DNA of 64,000 nucleotides, taken from contig NZ_SNXY01000006.1 of NCBI RefSeq assembly GCF_004362745.1, forward strand, positions 1,760,114 through 1,824,113. The letters are read 5' to 3'. Shown here piece by piece: positions 57,289 to 64,000 of this stretch. Every line of letters begins with the position of its first letter. Within the stretch, counting starts at the first letter, position 1. The stretch is from Oharaeibacter diazotrophicus. GTDB taxonomy: Bacteria; Pseudomonadota; Alphaproteobacteria; Rhizobiales; Pleomorphomonadaceae. The translations under genes were made by a program, and so were the position numbers. The notes under the pieces are model-generated. The model was not told the DNA's origin. It was given only the letters and a program-made list of their open reading frames with translations, and did no database searches.

Positions 57289-58623
57289 TTACTGCAGCTT
57301 CTCCTTCTTGCCGTCGTAGTAGCCTTCCTTCTCGAGGATGGCTTCCATGCGGGTGCCGATCTCCTTGGCGCCGCCCTCGACCGTGACCTCCCCGAGCATC
57401 ATCTTGGAGCCGAACTCCGCGACGATCTCCGAGATCGCCGGCCACGCGGGGAAGCGCGGACGGAACTCGGGCACGCCCTTCTGCCAGGACGCGACCATCG
57501 GCTCGACGAACTTGTACTTGGCCTTGATGTCGGCCTCATTGTAGATCGCCATCCGGCCCGAGACGCCGCCGGCCTCGACATAGGCGCGGGCGATCTCCTC
57601 GGACGTCGCCCACTGAATGAACAGCCAGGTGGCCTTCTTCTGCTCGTCCGAGGCCTGCGACGCCACGGCGAGCGAGAAGCCGCCGAGCGCGGGCAGACGG
57701 CCGGCCGGGCCTTCAGGCTCCGGAGCGACGGCGAGGCAGTCGCCGAGCTTGGAGGTGGCCGGGTCGGTGAGCGTGCCGTAGAAGGCCGACCACTCGGTGA
57801 TCATCGCGACCTGGCCCTGCGCCAGGGCGTTGACCGCCTCGGCGTGGTCGAAGGAGACGATGCCCGGCGGCATGTACTTCATCAGGTCCTGACGGAACTG
57901 CAGGCCCTTCTGGCTCTCGGCCGAGTTCAGGTTGGACTTGAAGTCCTTGTCGAGCAGCGAGCCGCCGAACGGCCACAGCACGCGCATGAAGCTGTCGGCC
58001 GACTGGGTCTCGCCGCGCAGCGACTGCAGGGCGAAGGCGTACTTGCCGTCCGCCGTGAGCTTCGGACCATAGACGTCCTTCAGCTCGTCCCAGGTCTTCG
58101 GCGGGCCGTCGAAGCCGGCGTCCTTCAGCATGCAGCTGTTGTAGAACAGGAGGCCGGAATAGTTGTCGAACGGCAGGCCGTAGACCTTGCCGCCCCACGA
58201 GCCGAACGCGTCGAGCAGCAGCGGGAAGAAGCCCTCGAGCTTCAGGTTCGGATCGGTGATCGAGGCGTCGGCGGTGAACTTCTCGACCGGCTCGATCCAA
58301 CCGTTCTCGGCGAACTCGCCGATCCAGACGAGGTCGACCAGGGCCATGGTGAGGTCGCCCTGCGAGGTGAAGTTCAGCACTTCCTTCTCGCGCGTGTTCT
58401 CGTAGGGGACGATCTCGTAGTTGACCTTGATGCCGGTCTTCTTCTCGAACTCCGGCAGCAGCTTGATGATCGCGCGGTAGCCCGGGCGGTCGAGGAAGAT
58501 GCCGCTGATCTCGGTGCCGGCGAGCGGCTTGGCGGCGTCCTCGAGCCAGTCGGCACGGGCGATCGTGGTGGCGCCGGCGAGCATGGTCGCGGCGCAGAGC
58601 GTGGCGTGGATCAGTTTCCTCAA
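57289..58623 (-). CDS. Sugar/polyol ABC transporter, substrate-binding protein
   Basis: 444-residue SBP_bac_1-type protein. The signal peptide is [17 protein letters not shown] (cleavage near residue 24). Motifs are [32 protein letters not shown] [20 protein letters not shown], and [20 protein letters not shown]. These resemble rhizobial polyol binders (sorbitol/mannitol type). Works with the MalF/G/K-like proteins of the same operon. Confidence 0.93.
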   Translation of the reverse strand: MRKLIHATLCAATMLAGATTIARADWLEDAAKPLAGTEISGIFLDRPGYRAIIKLLPEFEKKTGIKVNYEIVPYENTREKEVLNFTSQGDLTMALVDLVWIGEFAENGWIEPVEKFTADASITDPNLKLEGFFPLLLDAFGSWGGKVYGLPFDNYSGLLFYNSCMLKDAGFDGPPKTWDELKDVYGPKLTADGKYAFALQSLRGETQSADSFMRVLWPFGGSLLDKDFKSNLNSAESQKGLQFRQDLMKYMPPGIVSFDHAEAVNALAQGQVAMITEWSAFYGTLTDPATSKLGDCLAVAPEPEGPAGRLPALGGFSLAVASQASDEQKKATWLFIQWATSEEIARAYVEAGGVSGRMAIYNEADIKAKYKFVEPMVASWQKGVPEFRPRFPAWPAISEIVAEFGSKMMLGEVTVEGGAKEIGTRMEAILEKEGYYDGKKEKLQ

Positions 58624-58645
58624 GGCGTACTCCTCCCCTCTCCTC

Positions 58646-59668
58646 TCAGCGATTCGGATAGATCAGTGTCTTGATGACCCCGGGCGCGCTCTCGGCGTGG
58701 CGCTGGAACGCCCGGGGTGCCTCGTCGAGGCCGACCTCGTGCGTCACCATGGACGCGACGTCGACCTTCCTCCTCGTGACGAGCTCGATGGCGCGCGGAT
58801 AGACCTCTCCCATCCGGCGCGCGAACTTGATCTTGAGACCCCGGCGGCGGGTCTCGGCGGCGGGGAGCGTGTAGACGTCCCCGTCGGGAATGCCGACCAT
58901 GACGACGCGGCCGCCGATCTTGGCGGCGAGCACGGCGTCGCGGAATCCGTCCGGCGAATTGGTCGCCTCGACGACGAGGTCGCAGCCGGTGCGGCCGGTG
59001 ACCTCGCGCACGATCGAGAGATCGGCGCCGACGTGGGCCGCACCGAGTTTCGCCGCCGCCTCGCGCCGGTGCGCCTGAGGATCGACAGCCACGATCTCGC
59101 CGGCCCCGGCGACCTTCAGCACCTGCAGGATCAGGAGCCCGATCGGGCCGCAGCCGATCAGCGCGACGCGCTCGAGCAGGCGCGGCTTGGCGAGGTCGAC
59201 CGCGTGGATCGCGACGCCGAGCGGCTCCAGCATCACCGCCTCGAGCGGCGTCATGCCCTCGGGCAGCGCCACCACCTGCGACGTCGGCACCCAGATCCGG
59301 CCGGTCATGGCACCGTCGAAGGGCGGTGCACCAATGAACTTCACGTTGGGGCAAAGGTTGAAGTGCCCGCGATGGCAGAACTCGCAAGTCCCGCAAGCCC
59401 GATTCGGGTCCACCGCCACGAGCGCGCCCGCCGCCAGCCCCTGCTCGGGCAGGGCCTCGCACAGGTATCCGCCGAACTCGTGGCCGGGCACGAAGGGCTC
59501 GCGAATGGTCGCCGAGCCGATGCCGCCATCCTTGTAATAGTGCAGATCCGAGCCACACAGCCCGACGGCGGCGACGTCGAGCAGCACCTCGCCGGGCTGG
59601 CCTTCCCTGAGGTTGAACGGCGCGACGCGGGCGTCGTAGGCGCCGTGGAGGTAGAGGGCTCGGCTCAT
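58646..59668 (-). CDS. Zinc-dependent dehydrogenase (sorbitol/polyol dehydrogenase family)
   Basis: 340-residue medium-chain dehydrogenase. The catalytic zinc residues are in [11 protein letters not shown] and GHEF, and the structural zinc cluster is [16 protein letters not shown]. The NAD motif is [15 protein letters not shown]. First gene of the nine-gene operon, 22 bases before the binding-protein gene, so it probably oxidises the imported polyol to a ketose. The ATG at 59668 gives a normal N-terminus, though the ribosome-binding site is weak. Confidence 0.92.
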   Translation of the reverse strand: MSRALYLHGAYDARVAPFNLREGQPGEVLLDVAAVGLCGSDLHYYKDGGIGSATIREPFVPGHEFGGYLCEALPEQGLAAGALVAVDPNRACGTCEFCHRGHFNLCPNVKFIGAPPFDGAMTGRIWVPTSQVVALPEGMTPLEAVMLEPLGVAIHAVDLAKPRLLERVALIGCGPIGLLILQVLKVAGAGEIVAVDPQAHRREAAAKLGAAHVGADLSIVREVTGRTGCDLVVEATNSPDGFRDAVLAAKIGGRVVMVGIPDGDVYTLPAAETRRRGLKIKFARRMGEVYPRAIELVTRRKVDVASMVTHEVGLDEAPRAFQRHAESAPGVIKTLIYPNR

Positions 59669-59753
59669 CGAGGCTTCGGCTTCTTTCCGGTTGACCTGAC
59701 GAGCGAGACCATACAGGTGTAATATCGCTTGATCAATAGTTGGATCGAACGCC
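59669..59753. promoter_or_regulatory. Short divergent promoter region of the polyol locus
   Basis: 85 bases separating the two divergent transcription units. An AT-rich core reads TAATATCGCTTGATCAATAG (59720-59739). TTGATCAA (59729-59736) is a perfect palindrome, a fair candidate for the SorC or another operator. Promoter boxes were not assigned. Confidence 0.45.
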
Positions 59754-61196
59754 GTGACCGCTCCGCCCGACGCCCTCCTCGACCGCCTCGCCACCGTCGT
59801 CGGCGCCCGCAACCTCCTGACCGCAGCCGACGACGTCGCGCCCTATCTGGTGGAATGGCGCGGCCTCTACCGCGGCGCCGCGCGCGCCGTCGTGCGCCCC
59901 GGCTCGACCGCCGAGGTCGCGGCCGTGGTGGCGCTCGCCCGCGAGGCCGGCGTCGCGCTGGTGCCCCAGGGCGGCAACACCGGCCTCGTCGGCGGCCAGA
60001 TCCCGTTCGAGCACGGCCGCGAGATCGTGCTGTCGCTGAAGCGGCTCGACCGCATCCGCGAGGTCGACCCGGCGAGCGACCTGATCGTCGCCGAGGCCGG
60101 CGTCACCCTCGCCGCGGTGCAGGCGGCGGCCGAGGCGGCCGACCGGCTGTTCCCGCTCTCGCTCGCCGCCGAGGGCAGCGCCACCATCGGCGGCAACCTC
60201 GCCTCCAACGCCGGCGGCACCGCGGTGCTCGCCTACGGCAACGCCCGCGACCTCTGCCTCGGCCTCGAGGTCGTGCTCGCCGACGGCCGGGTCTGGAACG
60301 GCCTCGGGCGGCTGCGCAAGGACAACACCGGCTTCGACCTCAAGAACCTGTTCGTCGGCTCGGAGGGCACGCTCGGCGTCATCACCGCGGCGGTGCTGAA
60401 GCTGTTTCCGCGGCCGCGCTCGCGCGAGACCGCCTTCGTCGCCGTGCCCTCGCCGGCCGCCGCCCTCGAACTCCTGGCGCTCGCCCGCGCCCACGCCGGT
60501 GGCGCCGTCACCACGGTGGAGCTGATGGCGCGCACCGCGCTCGACTTCGTGCTCCGCCACGCCCCCGGCGCCCGCGACCCGCTCGCCGAACCGAGCCCGT
60601 GGTACGTGCTCCTGGAACTCTCCAGCCCGCTCGACGGCCAGCTCGCTGCTACCATGGAGGGCCTGCTCGGCGCCGCCTTCGAGGCCGGCGTCGTCACCGA
60701 CGGCGCCATCGCCGCCACCGGCGCCCAGCGCGCCGACTTCTGGCGCCTGCGCGAGGCGATGTCGGAGGTCCAGGGCCACGAGGGCGGCTCGATCAAGCAC
60801 GACGTCGCCGTGCCGCTGAAGGCGTTGCCGGCCTTCGTCGAGGAGGCGACCGCCGCCGTGCTCGCCCTCGTGCCCGGCTGCCGCCCGGCCGTGTTCGGCC
60901 ACGTCGGCGACGGCAACCTGCACTTCAACGTGTCGCAGCCGGTCGGCGCCGACAAGGCGGCCTATCTCGCCGGCTGGGAGGCGATGAATGCGGCCGTCCA
61001 CGCCATCGTCGCCGCGCACGGCGGCTCCATATCCGCCGAGCACGGCATCGGCCGCCTGAAGCGCGACCTGCTGCCGGCCGTCAAGGACCCGGTCGCCATG
61101 GCACTGATGGCCGATCTCAAGACGCTCCTCGACCCGACCGGGATCCTCAATCCCGGCAAGGTTCTCGCCGCTCCCGCCGAAGGAACCCGCCGATGA
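59754..61196 (+). CDS. FAD-linked D-2-hydroxyacid dehydrogenase (GlcD/D2HGDH-like)
   Basis: 480 residues. The PCMH-type FAD domain (about residues 40-215) has [28 protein letters not shown] and [18 protein letters not shown]. The C-terminal domain has the catalytic [11 protein letters not shown] and [10 protein letters not shown]. It would oxidise a D-2-hydroxy acid and pass electrons to an acceptor; the acid is not known. The start is GTG at 59754. First of three plus-strand genes divergent from the polyol operon, and it overlaps the phosphatase gene by ATGA. Confidence 0.93.
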   Translation: MTAPPDALLDRLATVVGARNLLTAADDVAPYLVEWRGLYRGAARAVVRPGSTAEVAAVVALAREAGVALVPQGGNTGLVGGQIPFEHGREIVLSLKRLDRIREVDPASDLIVAEAGVTLAAVQAAAEAADRLFPLSLAAEGSATIGGNLASNAGGTAVLAYGNARDLCLGLEVVLADGRVWNGLGRLRKDNTGFDLKNLFVGSEGTLGVITAAVLKLFPRPRSRETAFVAVPSPAAALELLALARAHAGGAVTTVELMARTALDFVLRHAPGARDPLAEPSPWYVLLELSSPLDGQLAATMEGLLGAAFEAGVVTDGAIAATGAQRADFWRLREAMSEVQGHEGGSIKHDVAVPLKALPAFVEEATAAVLALVPGCRPAVFGHVGDGNLHFNVSQPVGADKAAYLAGWEAMNAAVHAIVAAHGGSISAEHGIGRLKRDLLPAVKDPVAMALMADLKTLLDPTGILNPGKVLAAPAEGTRR

Positions 61197-61996
61197 ACGC
61201 CCCCGCCAGCGACGCCGTCGTCGCCCGCTCCGAGGCCGCCCGCCGCATCGCCGTGGAGGCCGGCCGGCGCGCCCTCGCCTTCTTCGAGAGCCGCGGCGAG
61301 CTGGTCGTCGAATCGAAGGGCACGCTGCAGGACTGGGTCAGCCGCGCCGACCGCGACGTCGAGACCTGGATCCGCGCCGCCGTTCTCGACGCCTTCCCCG
61401 GCGACGGCCTCGTCGGCGAGGAGCACGGCGTCGCCGCGGGCACCAGCGGCTGGACCTGGGTGATCGACCCGATCGACGGCACCCTGCCCTTCCTGACCGA
61501 CCAGCCGAACTGGTGCGTCTCGATCGCCGTCGTCGACGCCGAGGGCATCGCGGTCGGCGTGATCCACGCCCCGGTGCTGCGCGAGACCTACTCGGCCGTG
61601 CGCGGCGGCGGCGCCCGGCTCGGCGAGCGCCGGCTCGCCATGGATCCGACGCTGGACGTCACCGCCGGCAACGTCGCCATCGGCGCCACCCAGACCTTCG
61701 ACGCCGACGCCACCGGCCGCTTCGTCGCCGGCCTCTACCGCGCCGGCGGGGTGATGTTCCGCATCGGCTCGGGCGCCCTGATGCTCGGCTACCTCGCCGC
61801 CGGCCGTCTCGCCGGCTACTACGACCCGCGCATCAACGCCTGGGACTGCTACGCCGGCCTGCTGATCGTGCGCGAGGCCGGCGGCACCGCCAGCTTCGAC
61901 GGCGACATCGGCCGCCCCGGCGTGCTCTTCGCCGGCAGCGCCGGCGTCGTCGCCACCCTCGCCGACCTCCACGCCCGGGCGATCGCGCCCGTCTGA
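61193..61996 (+). CDS. Inositol-monophosphatase-family phosphatase
   Basis: 267 residues. The Mg sites are [15 protein letters not shown] and the C-terminal [16 protein letters not shown], all intact. It would dephosphorylate a sugar or polyol phosphate. Its position between a hydroxyacid dehydrogenase and a polyol dehydrogenase suggests a role in the same pathway, perhaps removing a phosphate from a dead-end intermediate; this is inference. The start is coupled to the previous stop. Confidence 0.92.
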   Translation: MNAPASDAVVARSEAARRIAVEAGRRALAFFESRGELVVESKGTLQDWVSRADRDVETWIRAAVLDAFPGDGLVGEEHGVAAGTSGWTWVIDPIDGTLPFLTDQPNWCVSIAVVDAEGIAVGVIHAPVLRETYSAVRGGGARLGERRLAMDPTLDVTAGNVAIGATQTFDADATGRFVAGLYRAGGVMFRIGSGALMLGYLAAGRLAGYYDPRINAWDCYAGLLIVREAGGTASFDGDIGRPGVLFAGSAGVVATLADLHARAIAPV

Positions 61997-62076
61997 TCCC
62001 CCTCCCGCCGCCGCCCTGCCGCCGCCCGATCCGGGGCCGGCGCGCCCCGCCCACCACGATCCCGAGGACGACTCCG

Positions 62077-63114
62077 ATGAAGGCACTGGTTCTGGAAGAG
62101 AAGGGCCGCCTGTCGCTGCGCGACTTCCCCCTGGAGGAGACGGTCGGCCCGCGCGACGTCCGCGTCGCGATCAAAGTGGTCGGCGTCTGCGGCAGCGACG
62201 TCCACTACTACACCCACGGCGCCATCGGCCCCTTCGTGGTGCGCGCGCCGATGATCCTCGGCCACGAGGCCGCTGGCGTCGTCACCGAGGTCGGCGCCGC
62301 GGTGACCGAGCTGAAGGTCGGCGACCGCGTCTGCATGGAGCCGGGCATCCCCGACCCGACCTCGCGGGCGAGCCGGCTCGGCCTTTACAACCTCGACCCC
62401 GCCGTGCGCTTCTGGGCGACGCCGCCGGTCCACGGCGTGCTGCGCCCCTCGGTCGTCCACCCCGCCGACTGGTGCTTCAAGCTGCCGGACCAGGTCTCCT
62501 TCGCCGCCGGCGCCATGGTCGAGCCGCTCGCCGTCGGCGTCCACGCCGCCGGCAAGGCGCGCGTCAAGCCGGGCGACGTCGCGGTGGTGATCGGCGCCGG
62601 CCCGATCGGCCTCCTGACCCTCCTCGCCGCCCGCGCCGCCGGCTGCGCCCGCGTGATCGTCTCAGACGTCGACGACGACAAGCTCGCCCTCGCCGCCCGC
62701 CTCGGCGCCGCCCGCACCGTCGACGTCCGCCGCGAGCCGCTCGCCGCCGCCGTCGCCGCCGAGACCGACGGCTGGGGCGCCGACGTGGTGTTCGAGTGCT
62801 CCGGCGCCGAGCGCGCCGCCGCCGGCGTGTTCGACCCGCTGGCGCCCGGCGGCTGCGTCGTCTTCGTCGGCATGCCGCTCGCCCCGGTGCCCTACGAGGT
62901 GGCGCGCGCCCAGGTCAAGGAGGCCCGCGTCGAGCACGTCTTCCGCTACGCCCACGTCTTCCGCCGCTGCGTCGAGATGCTCGCCTCCGGCGCCATCGAC
63001 GTCGCCCCCCTGATCACCCGCACCTTCCCCTTCTCCGAAGCCGTCGCCGCCTTCGACTACGCCGCGGCGGCCCCGAAGGGCGAGGTGAAGATCCAGATCG
63101 AGATGGAGGGGTAA
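62077..63114 (+). CDS. Xylitol-dehydrogenase-type zinc alcohol dehydrogenase
   Basis: 345 residues. The catalytic zinc residues are in [14 protein letters not shown] and LGHEAAGV. The segment [20 protein letters not shown] replaces the structural-zinc cysteine cluster, as in rhizobial XdhA-like enzymes, so only one zinc is expected. The NAD motif is [16 protein letters not shown]. It probably oxidises xylitol or a similar polyol to a 2-ketose, working with the transporter operon opposite. CGAGGACG lies before the ATG. It is the last gene before the AT-richer segment. Confidence 0.92.
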   Translation: MKALVLEEKGRLSLRDFPLEETVGPRDVRVAIKVVGVCGSDVHYYTHGAIGPFVVRAPMILGHEAAGVVTEVGAAVTELKVGDRVCMEPGIPDPTSRASRLGLYNLDPAVRFWATPPVHGVLRPSVVHPADWCFKLPDQVSFAAGAMVEPLAVGVHAAGKARVKPGDVAVVIGAGPIGLLTLLAARAAGCARVIVSDVDDDKLALAARLGAARTVDVRREPLAAAVAAETDGWGADVVFECSGAERAAAGVFDPLAPGGCVVFVGMPLAPVPYEVARAQVKEARVEHVFRYAHVFRRCVEMLASGAIDVAPLITRTFPFSEAVAAFDYAAAAPKGEVKIQIEMEG

Positions 63115-63342
63115 CGGGGGCGGGGGCGGGGGGCTTTCCCACAACGAATGCCGAAGCTCCGTACCCGCCTCCTGCGAGGCCTATAAGGCTGAAAACCGGC
63201 ATTTGCGGTGGACAAGGGGGAATCCCATCGCCCCGCGCAGCCGCGAGTGAATCAGAGGCTTCTAACAGGTTGTCCTTTATCAATGCAATGACCTCTGGTA
63301 AATTTTCAATTGGAGATTTGGCCTAACCTGGAAAGATATCGG

Positions 63343-63954
63343 ATGTCGGAAACTGAAGCTCCGGCTGGCGCCGAGTCTGAAACTGGCTCGGGTTCCTCGG
63401 CTCGGCGAAAGATACCGGGAAACCTACCGTACACTAGCTCACCGGGCGTCCTCAGGCGCGTACTGGAGAAAATTCCAATCTCTGAGAAGCCCGCCGTGTT
63501 CAATAATGACTTCCTGACGACAGTGCTTGGCGTAACCGGCGGTTCAGCTAGGCCAATTATTCCTATACTCAAAGCAACGGGGCTCTTGAACCAGAGCGCC
63601 ACACCAACAGAACTTTACGCTCAGTTCCAAACCGATGGTGGCAGAGCATCAGCTGCCCTTCAAGCTCTTCGGAATGGATTCCAAGAAATATTCAAGCGAA
63701 ATCAGTATGCGCACAAGGCTGAGGAAAAGGCGCTGACCGACGTTATAGTTGCAATTACTGGCGCACCAAAAGGGGACAGTGTCGTTAGATACATATACAA
63801 CACATTTGAAACATTCAAAAATTACGCAAGTACTTTGAAAGACGAACAACCAAAGTCAATACCAAATAATGACGAAAGACCAGAAACAACCGCAACAAAT
63901 GAGATTAGAGCGGAATCCGATCAGATTGCATCATATCCGGCCGCTTTGAAGTAG
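63343..63954 (+). CDS. DUF5343-domain protein of unknown function
   Basis: 203 residues. A disordered 25-residue N-terminus precedes the DUF5343-like core (about residues 27-150; LPYTSSPGVLRRVLEKIPIS, DFLTTVLGVTGGSARPIIPI and LLNQSATPTELYAQFQ). The C-terminal 40 residues are polar and low-complexity. No membrane or catalytic motif was seen. The gene has GGAAAG before its ATG. It is clearly AT-richer, with codons the neighbours rarely use (AAT, TAT, ATA), so it was probably acquired by transfer. The upstream 63120-63342 is the transition zone with no gene I can see. Confidence 0.8.
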   Translation: MSETEAPAGAESETGSGSSARRKIPGNLPYTSSPGVLRRVLEKIPISEKPAVFNNDFLTTVLGVTGGSARPIIPILKATGLLNQSATPTELYAQFQTDGGRASAALQALRNGFQEIFKRNQYAHKAEEKALTDVIVAITGAPKGDSVVRYIYNTFETFKNYASTLKDEQPKSIPNNDERPETTATNEIRAESDQIASYPAALK

Positions 63955-64000
63955 TTGGCGCATTCGGCAGGCGGGAAGAGGTCGATGAGGCGACCGATTG

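Noticed and set aside
63955..64000. tRNA or attachment site at the window end
   Set aside because: Too little sequence and no recognisable tRNA stem or flanking integrase gene.

Overview
The window is a GC-rich stretch of an alphaproteobacterial chromosome. The codon use, the density of ABC transporters, and the xylitol-dehydrogenase, sulfate-transporter and ExoV-like genes all look like Hyphomicrobiales (Rhizobiales). No rRNA, tRNA or core-genome marker gene is present, so the species cannot be named. Almost everything is accessory catabolism: seven ABC transporters with the enzymes and regulators that go with them, mostly packed into operons with 4-base ATGA/GTGA-type overlaps.

Layout. 0-2.1 kb: the end of a MarR regulator, a small membrane protein and an exported SoxYZ-like carrier. 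2.18-3.32 kb: a complete IS110-family element, with a well-defined bridge-RNA candidate between its left end and the recombinase gene; it sits inside a copy of an interspersed palindromic repeat. 3.8-15.4 kb: indolepyruvate:ferredoxin oxidoreductase (iorA/iorB) divergent from a five-gene oligopeptide-type ABC transporter, an exported VOC protein and a cupin, with a hotdog thioesterase facing them. 15.8-20.3 kb: an FkbM methyltransferase, then an AraC regulator divergent from flavin reductase, SDR and StyA/indole-oxygenase genes. This set resembles the iif/ind indole-oxidation clusters. 20.5-24.5 kb: sulfate ABC transporter (sbp-cysT-cysW-cysA). 24.8-30.1 kb: a second oligopeptide ABC transporter. 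30.3-33.0 kb: a PAS-GGDEF diguanylate cyclase and an ExoV-like pyruvyltransferase.

33-40 kb: a GntR regulator with two DNA-binding domains beside a mannitol-dehydrogenase-family gene, a ribose-type ABC transporter and a zinc alcohol dehydrogenase. A shared putative operator lies before the first two transcription units. 40.1-50 kb: a LacI regulator divergent from an eight-gene operon for a rare sugar: SBP, ATPase, two permeases, ketose 3-epimerase, two kinases and a class II aldolase. 50.2-59.7 kb: a nine-gene polyol-type operon (zinc dehydrogenase, SBP, SIS isomerase, two permeases, TIM-barrel isomerase, SorC regulator, pentulose kinase, ATPase). Divergent from it are an FAD-linked dehydrogenase, an inositol-monophosphatase-like phosphatase and a xylitol-type dehydrogenase. 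63.3-64 kb: an AT-richer DUF5343 gene, probably the edge of a horizontally acquired segment.

Between genes there are two families of GC-rich palindromic repeats. Family B occurs three times, always between convergent genes. Family A is the insertion target of the IS110 element. The strongest observation is that the predicted bridge RNA reads both ends of its own element, and reads one side (partly the other) of the repeat in which the element sits.
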